A DNA stretch of 64,000 nt from Luteimonas sp. 9C (lineage in GTDB: Bacteria > Pseudomonadota > Gammaproteobacteria > Xanthomonadales > Xanthomonadaceae): assembly GCF_902506295.1 (NCBI RefSeq), contig NZ_LR733312.1, forward strand, positions 2,122,089-2,186,088. Direction: 5' to 3'. This document shows positions 31,641-40,391 of the stretch, in pieces (position 1 is the first letter of the stretch; the number at the start of each line of letters is the position of its first letter). A program made the position numbers and the translations under genes. The notes beneath the pieces are model-generated. The model did not search any database and was not told the origin of the DNA. It saw only the letters and a program-made list of their open reading frames with translations.

Positions 31641-32867
31641 TCAGGCGGTGGCGGTCGTCCCGAGCGCTGCGGTGTCCGCGGGCACTGCCCGCAGCGGCAT
31701 CGCGAACACCAGTCGCGTGACGCCGGCCGATTCCGCCACCGTGATCTCGCCTGCGTGCGCGCGGGCGATCTCGCCGGCGATGTAGAAATCCCAGCGCTGC
31801 TGCGCAGGCACCAGTCCGCCGCGGCCGGCCAGCGGCCCGGCCACGCTGTCGAGTTCGTCGCCCGCCAGCACGAGGCCCGGCGCTGCGACCGTCAGCACCA
31901 GCTGCGCATCGGTGGTGAGCGCCTCGATCGACACCGCGGCCGCCGCATCGACATGCCGCAGCACATTGAGCGCGAGGCTCACCAGCAGCTGGCCGAGCCG
32001 CGCCGGATCGCAGTCGACGGTGGCCTCGATCCGGACGTCCGTCACCAGCGCACGCTGCGGATAGGTGCTCACCACTTCCGACAGCACACGCTGCAGCCCC
32101 ACCGTCAGCGTCGTCGCCGACGTCGGGATCAACGGGGCGCTGGGTACGAGGCGGTCGTGTGCGAAATCGGCGATGCCGCCGACCAGCGCGGCCATGCGCC
32201 AGAGGTTGGACTCCATGGCGACGACACGTGCGCGCAGGTCGGCGTCGAGTCCGTCGGTGGTCCGGATCATGTAGGCGTCCATCACCAGCGCCTGGATCGG
32301 CGCCTTGAGGTCGGCGCTCACTTCGTTGATGAAGCGCTCGCGCAGCTTGGCGACGTCGAGCGCGGTGTGCAGCGCGGCCTGGCTCAGCGCATAGCGTTCG
32401 TCGCTTTCGAGCTGGGCGCCGATCAGTTCGGCGAACAGCTCCATCATCTGCAGGGTCTCGGGCGCTTCCACCCGCGACGGCAGCGGATCGATCGCGCAGA
32501 GCGTGCCGAAGAACTCGCCGCTGGCGCGATGGATCGGCACCGAGATGTAGCTCTCCAGGCCGTAGAGTTTCGGCGTCTGGTGGCCGGCGAACTCCGGGTG
32601 CGTGCTGGCATGGCCGAACACGACCGGCTGGCGGTGCTGGCGGATCTCGTCGCAGATCGTGGTGCGCAGTTCCAGTTCGCCCCCGGCCTGCAGGCCGAAC
32701 GCGACCTCGTCGCGCACGGCGCAGGCCACCCAGCGCGTATCGGTCACCCGCGCGACCGCAGCGAAGCGCAGCCCGGTGGTGCGGGTGATGACCTCGAGGA
32801 TCCTGGGAACCGCGGCGATGCGGCCGACTGCATCGATGTCGCGCTGCACCTGGTTCGATACTTCCAT
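31641..32867 (-). CDS. GAF-domain protein with degenerate histidine-kinase core
   Basis: A 408-residue cytosolic protein. Residues ~20-160 form a GAF domain (GLRFAAVARVTDTRWVACAV, then YGLESYISVPIHRASGEFFG). It is followed by a histidine-kinase-like module in which the H-box reads FINEVSADLKAPIQA. Ala185 replaces the phosphorylated His seen in VSHDLRAPL. The ATPase part keeps a recognisable fold pattern (LLVSLALNVLRHVD) but lacks clear G-box glycines. It is probably a signalling pseudokinase or a sensor acting by protein contact. It is divergent from the transglutaminase gene. No tetrapyrrole-binding Cys motif was identified. Confidence 0.82.
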   Translation of the reverse strand: MEVSNQVQRDIDAVGRIAAVPRILEVITRTTGLRFAAVARVTDTRWVACAVRDEVAFGLQAGGELELRTTICDEIRQHRQPVVFGHASTHPEFAGHQTPKLYGLESYISVPIHRASGEFFGTLCAIDPLPSRVEAPETLQMMELFAELIGAQLESDERYALSQAALHTALDVAKLRERFINEVSADLKAPIQALVMDAYMIRTTDGLDADLRARVVAMESNLWRMAALVGGIADFAHDRLVPSAPLIPTSATTLTVGLQRVLSEVVSTYPQRALVTDVRIEATVDCDPARLGQLLVSLALNVLRHVDAAAAVSIEALTTDAQLVLTVAAPGLVLAGDELDSVAGPLAGRGGLVPAQQRWDFYIAGEIARAHAGEITVAESAGVTRLVFAMPLRAVPADTAALGTTATA

Positions 32868-32985
32868 TGGGACTGGCGGACGACGGAAAGACGTCAGCCT
32901 ACGCCGGCGCCACGGGCATCGCCACCGCGACGCCCGCTACACGCCCCGGCGCCCACGCTGCGCCTTTCCCTTTCCAGGACGCGCG

Positions 32986-33768
32986 ATGCGCCTGCTAGCC
33001 GGTTGCGAACTCGTGGTCGAAGCGGAGGTCGACTGCGCCGTCGTCGCGATGCTGCGTCCACGCAGCGGCGATGCCCAGTGGCTGGTCAGCGAGCACTACG
33101 CCTTCGATCCCGACGTGCGGCCGACGGAGTTCGTCGATTCCTTCGGCAACCTGTGCCAGCGCTTCGTCGTGCACAGCGGGCGCATGCGGATCCGCACCGA
33201 ACTCGAAGTGGAGACCGAGCGCGACATCGCGATCGCCCCGTGGAGCGCGCCGATGGCGCCGGCCACCCTGCCCGATCACGCCCTGCAGTACCTGCTGCCC
33301 AGCCGCTACTGTCCCAGCGATCGCGCGTTCGAACGCGCCCAGCAGATCGTCGACGAGGCCGGCCCGCGCGCCGGCCAGGTCGGCGCGATCGTTGCCTGGA
33401 TCCGCCGTCACATCGCCTACCGCTATGGCGTCAGCGACGCCACCACCGACGCCTTCGACACGATGGCGCACGGCGCTGGCGTGTGCCGCGATTACGCCCA
33501 CGTCGGCATCACCCTGTGTCGCAGCCTGCGCATTCCCGCGCGCATGGTGGTCGGCTATCTGCACGGCCTGGAGCCGATGGACCTGCACGCCTGGTTCGAG
33601 GCCTATCTCGACGGCCGCTGGTACACCTTCGACGCGACCCAGTCGGCGCCCCGCGGCGGCCGCATCGTCGTCGCCTACGGCCGCGACGCGGCCGACGTCG
33701 CGTTCCTCACCAATTACGGCCTGCTGCAGACGGTCGAAATGCAGGTCTGGGTCGGCGAGAAGCCCTGA
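32986..33768 (+). CDS. Transglutaminase-like cysteine peptidase family protein
   Basis: A 260-residue protein with an N-terminal beta-rich domain (MRLLAGCELVVEAEVDCAVV) and a transglutaminase-like core. The catalytic triad is Cys167 (GVCRDYAHVG), His201 (LHAWFEAYL) and Asp216 (YTFDATQS). Such proteins are common in bacteria and may process peptides or cross-links; no signal peptide is visible, so it is probably cytosolic. The ATG at 32986 matches the domain start. Divergent from the GAF protein with a 118-base gap. Precise substrate unknown. Confidence 0.87.
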   Translation: MRLLAGCELVVEAEVDCAVVAMLRPRSGDAQWLVSEHYAFDPDVRPTEFVDSFGNLCQRFVVHSGRMRIRTELEVETERDIAIAPWSAPMAPATLPDHALQYLLPSRYCPSDRAFERAQQIVDEAGPRAGQVGAIVAWIRRHIAYRYGVSDATTDAFDTMAHGAGVCRDYAHVGITLCRSLRIPARMVVGYLHGLEPMDLHAWFEAYLDGRWYTFDATQSAPRGGRIVVAYGRDAADVAFLTNYGLLQTVEMQVWVGEKP

Positions 33769-33934
33769 ATTCCGGAACGCGTCGCCGGTCACGACTGGCC
33801 GAAGGTCCAATGCCGCGCCCGCCGCGCGCGTGCTGACATCCGCGCACTGGCCATCTCCCCCACGGGGCCGGATCGCGACCGGCGCCGCCGGCCGCGCCAC
33901 TTGCGTGCGGCCTGCGGGCCGTGGGAGATGTCCG

Positions 33935-34654
33935 ATGACCCGATGCACCGATCGCCGCCCTGCGCGGCTGCTCCGACTGCTGTTGATCCTGCTGGCCGCC
34001 ACGTGCGCCTCGGCCGCCCAGGCCGCGTGCCGCGATGCCGTGGTGCTGGTGCACGGCAATGCCGGCACGCCGGCGCAGTTCGACAACACCTACGTGGAAC
34101 TGCGTGCCCGCGGCTGGGCCGCGTCGGAGATCCTGCGGCCGAGCTGGGGCAGCAAGACCTGCGCGGCCTGCAACGACCACAGCGGCAGCGAGGAGACGCC
34201 GGTGCTCGATGCGCTGGTCGAGGCGATCGCGCGTTCGTGCACCGGCAAGATCGACGTCATCGGCCACTCGATGGGCGTCACCCTGGCGGCGAAACAGATC
34301 GTCAATTACGGCCTCGCCAACGACGTCGCCACGTTCGTCGGCATCGCCGGCGCGTATCGCGGCCTGTGGAGCTGCGGCACCTATCCGTGGAACGTGGTGA
34401 CCTCGACCTGCGGTGCGCAGGGCCTGTCGATCAACAGCCCGCTGCTGGCCTCGCTGGCCGGCAGGCCGCTGGGCATGAAGACGGTCTCGATCAAATCCTG
34501 GATCGACCAGATCGTCTGCTACGGCGGCGTCTGCACCGTCGGCGGCGTCCACAGCTCGACGCTGCCGGGCGAGACCGCCACCTACACCCTGGCGACCGGA
34601 CACTTCGGTCTGCTGACCGACACCGCGGTGCTGCAGGCCAACCTGATCCAGTGA
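33935..34654 (+). CDS. Secreted triacylglycerol lipase-like alpha/beta hydrolase
   Basis: A 239-residue exported esterase/lipase. The signal peptide is LLRLLLILLAATCASAAQA. The mature enzyme begins CRDAVVLVHGNAGTPAQF with the oxyanion-loop HG motif, and the nucleophile Ser112 is in IDVIGHSMGVTLA. Several cysteines (CAACNDHSG, CYGGVC) suggest disulfides in the exported protein. The C-terminus has the histidine candidate TLATGHFGLL. The substrate is probably a short or medium-chain lipid. It lies 166 bases after the transglutaminase gene, and the next gene is convergent. Confidence 0.88.
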   Translation: MTRCTDRRPARLLRLLLILLAATCASAAQAACRDAVVLVHGNAGTPAQFDNTYVELRARGWAASEILRPSWGSKTCAACNDHSGSEETPVLDALVEAIARSCTGKIDVIGHSMGVTLAAKQIVNYGLANDVATFVGIAGAYRGLWSCGTYPWNVVTSTCGAQGLSINSPLLASLAGRPLGMKTVSIKSWIDQIVCYGGVCTVGGVHSSTLPGETATYTLATGHFGLLTDTAVLQANLIQ

Positions 34655-34700
34655 CGCTGGGCGTGCATGCGGCGCGGCAGCCACCGCCGCGTCGCCTGCC

Positions 34701-35795
34701 TCACGCCAGGCCGAGAAACATCCGCAGGCGCGCGAGCTCGGCATCGAGTCCATCGCGGAACGCCGCATCGCGCGGCGCCTTGCCCGCGACGTAACCGAAG
34801 CGCGCGTCCAGGGCGCCGCCCACGACCGACACGTTGCCCCAGCCGATCACGCGATCGCCCCACAGCAGCGGCAGCGCGTAATAGCCGAGCGTGCGCTTCG
34901 GCGCCGGCGTGTACGCCTCGAAGCGATAACGCCAGTTCCAGAGCAGCTCGAAACGACGGCGGTCCCAGACGACGGGATCGAATGGCGTCAGCAGCCGCAC
35001 ACCGGCATCGGGCCGCCAGCGCCGGCTCTGCGGTGATTCGTCGGCGGGCCAGATCCAGTCGATGCCCTCGATGCGCGCACCACCGAGGCGTGCACGCGAA
35101 CGCGCCAGCGTCGCAGCGCGCGCGGCATGCCACTGCGGCACCCCGCGTCCGAGATACGACATCAGCTGGCGCAGGCTGGCGATGGGCAACGGCGCGTATG
35201 TGTGCACCAGCAGATCGAGCATCCGGTCCAGGCGCCGGTCGATCTCGTCCGCATCCAGCGGTGCCGCATCCGGCTCGCGCAGCGCATAGACCCGCGTGCC
35301 GCCATCGCGTCGTGCAACGCGCAACAGGCCGCGGTAATGCATGCCATCGAGCAGCTGGGTGCTGGCATTCGACGAGCCCCCGAACCAGTTGGTGACCTTG
35401 CCATGGGCGAAGTGCGCGTCGACCTCGCGCGGATGCACCGCGCCACGTTCGGCAATGAACGCGCGCACGGCCTGTGCCTGTCGCCAGCGCGCGGGCGTCC
35501 AGTGTTCGCGCGCGGTGCGCGGATGCATCAGCGCCTGTACCGCACGCGGCAGGAAGCCGTAGTTGACGAAGAAATCCTCTTCCAGCGCCAGTCGCGGATA
35601 GCGGCGCTCCAGATCGCCGGCGCGGTAATCGGTCACGCGATGGCGCAGCGTCAGATCCTGCGCGCGCGCCGGCGCGCGGATCGGATCGGCCTGCACGAAA
35701 CCAAGGCTGCCGACCGCGCGCATCAGCGTGGTTGGCTTGAACAGTGATCGCGCCACCGCATGGCGGCGCAGATGATCGAGCGTCAGCGGCGGCAT
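34701..35795 (-). CDS. YcaQ-like DNA glycosylase family protein (winged helix)
   Basis: A 364-residue protein of the HTH_42 family, whose characterised members remove bulky or cross-linked DNA bases. The N-terminus MPPLTLDHLRRHAVARSLF is a winged helix. FVQADPIRAPARAQD has the catalytic QxD (Gln35, Asp37) of YcaQ/AlkX glycosylases. LEEDFFVNYGFLPRAV and LLTPFDPVVWDRRRFELLW are family signatures. The start at 35795 follows the family N-terminus; an in-frame ATG at 35831 would add 12 residues. Repair role is inferred. Confidence 0.87.
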   Translation of the reverse strand: MPPLTLDHLRRHAVARSLFKPTTLMRAVGSLGFVQADPIRAPARAQDLTLRHRVTDYRAGDLERRYPRLALEEDFFVNYGFLPRAVQALMHPRTAREHWTPARWRQAQAVRAFIAERGAVHPREVDAHFAHGKVTNWFGGSSNASTQLLDGMHYRGLLRVARRDGGTRVYALREPDAAPLDADEIDRRLDRMLDLLVHTYAPLPIASLRQLMSYLGRGVPQWHAARAATLARSRARLGGARIEGIDWIWPADESPQSRRWRPDAGVRLLTPFDPVVWDRRRFELLWNWRYRFEAYTPAPKRTLGYYALPLLWGDRVIGWGNVSVVGGALDARFGYVAGKAPRDAAFRDGLDAELARLRMFLGLA

Positions 35796-35881
35796 CGCCG
35801 CATGATGCCAGCGCGCGGCCGGCATCGGCATCGCGTCATGTAGGAGAGGACAAGGCGTCGATTAGGCGCCGTCGCACCACA

Positions 35882-36991
35882 TTAACCGCGCGCGCCCGCA
35901 CCCGCGAACGGACACCCCCGCTGCAGCGGCTGTCCGTTCTGCTGCGCGCGGAACCGGTGCGAGGCCTCGTACGCCGGCTTGCGCAGACGCATGATCTCGC
36001 CCAGCGGACGATGCGTCGCCAGACCGTGCCACGGGCTGAAGCCCACGCCATCGTCGATCTCGCGGCTCAGGGCCTGCGTCCAGGCCGCCTGCGGTCCGGC
36101 CACCAGACGCGCCACGGTGCGGAACGGGCTGCGCACCTCGTCCCACTCCGCCGACGCATCCTCGACCGGCATGTCTTCCAGCGACGTCGACAGCTGCGCG
36201 CGCAGTTCCCACTCGGCGGTATTGGCGCCGAAGAACGCGACCACTGCATCACGGATCGCATCGTCGTCCTTGAGGTCGAGGCGCACGTCGGTCAGCGCGC
36301 GCAGCGACGTGGAGACCGGCACCAGCTGGTACTTGGCGATGTAGTCACCATGCCGGATCGGCAGCTGGCTGAAGAAGGTCTCGCCGAGGATGTGGTTCGG
36401 TGGCTCACCCCCCATCGCCTTGAGCTTGGTGCTCTCGCCACCAATCGCTTCGAGGCCACGCTCGGTGCCGCGCAGGATCGCGGAGATCACGCGTTTGGTG
36501 CGGTCCATGCGATCGGTGGTCCTGGCCAGCAGCTTGAGATTGCGCAGGAAGGCCTTGCCGTTGGGCGCGTTGAAGGTCGGCCCGTTGACCAGGATGAATT
36601 CCTGCACGGCCATGTCTTCGCTGCCTTCCAGACGCGCGCCTTCGACGCCGCAGATCCGCATCGCGACCCCGCGCGGCGTGGACACGCGATCCGACAAAAG
36701 ATCGCCCGGCGTCGTCGACATACGCAGCACCGTGTCGTAACGCCCGGGCTGCGCGAACAGGCCCTGTGCGAGTTCCGGTGCGAGGCCGTCGTCGATGTGC
36801 AACGTGGCTTGCAGAAGGCCGTGGCTCTTGGCATGGACGGCGCGCAGGCCGTGGCCTTCGTCCTCCAGGGTGATCTGCTGGATCGACTGCAACACTTCAA
36901 CAAGATCGGCCGCCAGTTCCGCTTCGTCGGGGCCGGGGGCGGCGAGGCGCTCGTCGTAACGGGCGAAGGTGTCGGGCGTCGGAACGGACAT
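35882..36991 (-). CDS. Catalase-related heme-binding family protein
   Basis: A 369-residue protein resembling short catalases such as SrpA. The distal-histidine region is AVHAKSHGLLQATLHI, the distal Asn region is EFILVNGPTFNAPNGKA, and the loop is RVSTPRGVAMRICGVEG. The C-terminal half has THRPLGEIMRLRKPAYEASH. The usual proximal heme Tyr motif of full catalases (RxFxYxDTQ) is not visible, so peroxidase or lipid-peroxidase type activity is only inferred. The start ATG at 36991 (MSVPTPD) was chosen over a longer frame. No signal peptide is visible, so it is probably cytosolic. Minus-strand neighbours are unrelated. Confidence 0.75.
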   Translation of the reverse strand: MSVPTPDTFARYDERLAAPGPDEAELAADLVEVLQSIQQITLEDEGHGLRAVHAKSHGLLQATLHIDDGLAPELAQGLFAQPGRYDTVLRMSTTPGDLLSDRVSTPRGVAMRICGVEGARLEGSEDMAVQEFILVNGPTFNAPNGKAFLRNLKLLARTTDRMDRTKRVISAILRGTERGLEAIGGESTKLKAMGGEPPNHILGETFFSQLPIRHGDYIAKYQLVPVSTSLRALTDVRLDLKDDDAIRDAVVAFFGANTAEWELRAQLSTSLEDMPVEDASAEWDEVRSPFRTVARLVAGPQAAWTQALSREIDDGVGFSPWHGLATHRPLGEIMRLRKPAYEASHRFRAQQNGQPLQRGCPFAGAGARG

Positions 36992-37159
36992 GGGTGGCTT
37001 CCGGTTCGGGGGCTGGGCGCACGATGCGTGAACCTGCATGACGCGCTCGTCGATGCAGGCTCGTCCATCCGCCGACTGGCGAATGGCGATTCAGCGGGCT
37101 GGACGGCCGAAGGCCGCGTTGGGACGCGGCCTCCGAAGTCGGTCTCTATGTTCGAAGCC

Positions 37160-37984
37160 TTACTTCTGCAGGAACGCGAGCAGCGCGCGATTGAAGGCGT
37201 CGGCATGGCTTGCATTGAAACCGTGCGGCGCACCCGGCACCACCACCGTTTCGCTGCCGGCGATCGCGGCATGGGTGCGCTTGCCCGAGCCCTCGTAGGG
37301 CACGGTGCCGTCGCTGTCGCCATGCAGCACCAGGGTGGGCACCGTCACCTTTTCGAGATCCTTGCGGAAGTCGGTGGTGCCGAACGCCTCCATGCATCCC
37401 AGCGCCGCCGTCTGGTCGGACTGCTTGCACAGCGCGAGCGCTTCCTGGCGGGTTTTCTCGTCGACCTTCAGTTCGCCGTTGGCGCTGAAGAAATCCTGCG
37501 TGAAGCTGTCGAAGAAAGCGTCGCGATCGTCCTTCAGGCCGTTCTCCATCTCCTTGGCCTTCTCTTCCGTCAGCGGGCCATCCGGGTTGTCGTCGGTCTT
37601 GAGCATGTAGGGCGGCACGGCCGCGGCGAACACGACGCTGTGCAGGCGGTCCTCGCCGTGGTTGGCGATGTAGCGCGCCACTTCGCCGCCGCCCATCGAG
37701 AAGCCGACGAGCGTGACGTCACTCAGATCCAGGTCTTCGAGCACGCCGTGCAGATCGGCGGCGAGCGTGTCGTAGTCGTAGCCGTCTGCGGGCTTCTCCG
37801 ACCGGCCGAAGCCGCGACGGTCGTAGGCCACCACGCGGTAGCCCGCGTCGCGCAACGGACCGGTCTGCGCCTTCCAGGACTCGGCGGACAGCGGCCAGCC
37901 GTGGATCAGGACGACCGGGCGGCCGTCGCCTCCGGTGTCGTCGATGTGCAGGCGGACGCGGGGCGAAGTGTTGATGGGCGACAT
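37160..37984 (-). CDS. Alpha/beta hydrolase, haloperoxidase-like
   Basis: A 274-residue cofactor-free haloperoxidase/arylesterase-like hydrolase. The oxyanion motif is VLIHGWPLSAESW, the nucleophile Ser96 is in LVGFSMGGGEVARY, and the acid and base are in HGDSDGTVP and GAPHGFNASHAD. No signal peptide is present, so it is cytosolic. Chloroperoxidase-type members show perhydrolase activity in vitro; the natural substrate is unknown. The start at 37984 (MSPINTS) follows family length. It is 168 bases from the catalase-related gene in the same direction. Confidence 0.9.
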   Translation of the reverse strand: MSPINTSPRVRLHIDDTGGDGRPVVLIHGWPLSAESWKAQTGPLRDAGYRVVAYDRRGFGRSEKPADGYDYDTLAADLHGVLEDLDLSDVTLVGFSMGGGEVARYIANHGEDRLHSVVFAAAVPPYMLKTDDNPDGPLTEEKAKEMENGLKDDRDAFFDSFTQDFFSANGELKVDEKTRQEALALCKQSDQTAALGCMEAFGTTDFRKDLEKVTVPTLVLHGDSDGTVPYEGSGKRTHAAIAGSETVVVPGAPHGFNASHADAFNRALLAFLQK

Positions 37985-38148
37985 GTTCGGTTCCGGCAAT
38001 CGATGGGGCGACCATGGGGCCACCCGGACCATCGCTCATGCGTGAAGCGGGTCTTGTTCGACGGCGCCCGGTCAGCCGCCATGCTGCGAGATGCAGGCCG
38101 CGTCATGTCGAGGCACCGACGGTCGGGCAGCTGACCCGGATCCCGCCC

Positions 38149-38175
38149 AAAAAACGGGCGCCCGAAGGCGCCCGT
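38149..38175 (-). terminator. Terminator of the outer-membrane barrel gene
   Basis: Nine-base arms ACGGGCGCC (38154-38162) and GGCGCCCGT (38167-38175) with a CGAA loop. On the minus strand they are followed by six T, just after the barrel gene. Confidence 0.85.
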
Positions 38176-38198
38176 CGCGGCACACATGCAGCGCTGGA

Positions 38199-38909
38199 TC
38201 AGAACGCGTATTCGGCGGTCAGACCGAGCAGCGCGGTCGAACGCTTCGGACCCTCGAACTCGAAGCCGGTCACCGGATCACGCACGTCGCCCGACTTCGC
38301 CCGGTAGTAATCGTAGTGCACGCCGATGCTGAAGTTCTCGGTGGCGTTCCAGCCGGTGCCGACGCCGGCGTACCAGCTGTTGCGACCGTCGCTACCACCG
38401 CTCTCGAGTCCCAGATCCTCGCCAACCGAGTTGTAGTAGTCGAAGTTGTTGTCGGACGCGCGGAAGAAACCGCCGCGAGCGCCCACGTACCACGCCGGGG
38501 TGATGTTCAGGCGCGCGTTGCCGCCGACCTGCCAGCCACGCAGCGCATTGCGATCCGCACGCTGGTTCACGTCGTCGCCGTTGTTGATGTTGCGCACTTC
38601 GATGTTGCCGAGATCGGTGTAACCGCCTTCGACACCGAGACCGAAGTTCTGCGCGACCTTCCAGCGGTAACCGCCGACCAGGCCATAGCCGGTCTTGCGG
38701 CCGTCGCGGCTTTCGAACACGTTGAAATCACCGGTACCGAAACGGCCGGCCGTGCCGCCGTCGGTACGGCCGACGCTGCCGGCAACGAAGGCGTTGCCTT
38801 CACCGACCTGCAGGTCGGGACGGTAGGTGTCGCCGCCCATGCTCTGGGCGAAGGCGGTGGGTGCGCACAGCGCGGCCGCTATCGCGGCAGGAATCAGAAG
38901 CTTCTTCAT
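38199..38909 (-). CDS. Small outer-membrane beta-barrel protein (OmpA/OmpW-like)
   Basis: A 236-residue outer-membrane protein. The start at 38909 (MKKLLIPAAIAAALCAPTAF) was chosen because AGGATGG sits about 7 bases upstream, whereas the in-frame ATG at 38918 has no spaced site. After the signal peptide, alternating amphipathic strands are visible, such as GYGLVGGYRWKVAQNFGLGV and SWYAGVGTGWNATENFSIGV. The last residue is Phe (AEYAF), as normal for barrel assembly. About eight strands are expected. Function is unknown; it may be a general porin-like or stress barrel. Confidence 0.86.
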   Translation of the reverse strand: MKKLLIPAAIAAALCAPTAFAQSMGGDTYRPDLQVGEGNAFVAGSVGRTDGGTAGRFGTGDFNVFESRDGRKTGYGLVGGYRWKVAQNFGLGVEGGYTDLGNIEVRNINNGDDVNQRADRNALRGWQVGGNARLNITPAWYVGARGGFFRASDNNFDYYNSVGEDLGLESGGSDGRNSWYAGVGTGWNATENFSIGVHYDYYRAKSGDVRDPVTGFEFEGPKRSTALLGLTAEYAF

Positions 38910-39173
38910 CGGGGCCATCCTTTTCTTGGTCTTGGACACGCAACCAGATGCAAGCGGGCGCGCGTCTGCGGGGGACATACCGCGACACCAAGGGGGCGTC
39001 GCGGGCCGCAGTAGAGACCGCCGAGCCTGAAGCGCACACAAACCTTCACGCGCCCTGCACGGATTTCAGGGCGGTGCATTCAAGTGCGGTTTACGGCCAT
39101 GAGGAACCCGCCCGCATGGAAGCGGTCCGGACCCGCTGCGGACCGGACGACGCCGTCGCCATTGCCGCCGGGT

Positions 39174-40268
39174 TCAGGGCGCGGTCACCGCGTCCGCCGC
39201 CGGCGGCTCGACCCCCGCCACACGGGCCTCGATCTCGAACATGCCCGAACCGCCGCCCAGCCCTTCGACGCGGACCGTGTAGCGCCCCGCGGTGAGACGG
39301 TTCGACAGGCGCGAGTTGGTGCCCGAGCCGCCGTCGTCGTCCTCGAACGTGCCGGCCGGGCCTTCGACGTGGAGCACCGTGTCGAACTCCTCGGCGCGCG
39401 CGTCGATGGTCACCTGCGCGTCCTGCGCGACGTCGAGCACGAAGCTGCGTCCGGCGCCGCCCTCCACGCGGGCCACAGCCGTCTGTCCCGACACCAGCGC
39501 GGTGCCGTCGCGCGTCACCATGCCGCCGGGCAACGGCGCATAACGGACGGCGAGATTGAAATCGCCGCGGCCGTCATCGGCGAGCGCCGCCGCGTTCAAG
39601 GTGTAGCTGCCGGGTTCGAGGAACAGGCGCAGCATCGAATCGGTGCCGCCGCCGCTGTCGTCGTTTTCGGCCTCGACGTTCGGGCCGCGCACGCGCAGCA
39701 CCGGATCGAACGCGCTCGAGGCCAGGGTGATCGTGTACAGGCCCGGACGTTCGACCTGCAGCGTGTAGTCCTTCGCGCTGCCCATCAGCCAGTCGACGAC
39801 CTCGCCCTCGCCCGCCAGCGGCTTGCCGTCATAGGCCTGGATGGCCTTGGCGCCGAGGCGGAACGGGCCGAAGGCCTCCGCGCCGCGGCCGCTGACCGCG
39901 ACCAGGTAGTCCCCGGCCTTCGCCGCGCGGAACGCCAGTGCCGGACCGTCGCCGCGCGCGACCAGCTGATCGCCGTCGAACACCGCCAGCGCGCCGCTGA
40001 GCGGACCCTCGAGCGACAGCGAGACCGCCTGGCCTTCGGTCAGCGACAGCGAGAAACGCTGGTAGCGACTGCCGTCGCTGTAGTTGATGCCGCTCGACGA
40101 AGTGATCTCGCCCGACACCTCGTCGTCGAGCGCGAGCGCGGTGGCGTCGGCGTCGGTGTCCGCAGTCATCGCGGCGCCGCCGCCGTTAGCGGCGCCCGAG
40201 ACGTTGAATCCGCATCCCGACAGACACAATCCGGCCGTGATGGCCACACTCAGAGCGGCGATGCGCAT
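39174..40268 (-). CDS. Lipoprotein with pre-peptidase C-terminal (PPC)-like repeats
   Basis: A 364-residue protein with lipobox LCLSGC near residue 18 and a low-complexity linker. The mature part contains repeated beta-sandwich modules: a weaker module (ALAVFDGDQLVARGDG), then FDPVLRVRGPNVEAENDDSG with EPGSYTLNAAAL, and FDTVLHVEGPAGTFEDDDGG with AGRYTVRVEGL. The acidic NDDSGGGTD/DDDGGSGTN loops look Ca-binding, as in PPC domains of secreted peptidases. No catalytic domain is present. It may bind carbohydrate or protein at the surface; function unknown. Start at 40268 gives the lipoprotein signal. Confidence 0.84.
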   Translation of the reverse strand: MRIAALSVAITAGLCLSGCGFNVSGAANGGGAAMTADTDADATALALDDEVSGEITSSSGINYSDGSRYQRFSLSLTEGQAVSLSLEGPLSGALAVFDGDQLVARGDGPALAFRAAKAGDYLVAVSGRGAEAFGPFRLGAKAIQAYDGKPLAGEGEVVDWLMGSAKDYTLQVERPGLYTITLASSAFDPVLRVRGPNVEAENDDSGGGTDSMLRLFLEPGSYTLNAAALADDGRGDFNLAVRYAPLPGGMVTRDGTALVSGQTAVARVEGGAGRSFVLDVAQDAQVTIDARAEEFDTVLHVEGPAGTFEDDDGGSGTNSRLSNRLTAGRYTVRVEGLGGGSGMFEIEARVAGVEPPAADAVTAP

Positions 40269-40391
40269 GCGACGGTTTCCAGGTTTGGACGGCGACGTCC
40301 GGAGTGGCGATTCTCGTCGAAGCGCGCGACCGCCGACAGGGGCAGCGCGTGGACCGGTTACGATGCCCGCCCGCTCCGGATCCACCCTGCG

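Noticed and set aside
31491-33836. 781-residue plus-strand open frame crossing three genes
   Set aside because: Crosses the GAF gene and the transglutaminase gene in the wrong frame and has no recognisable domain.
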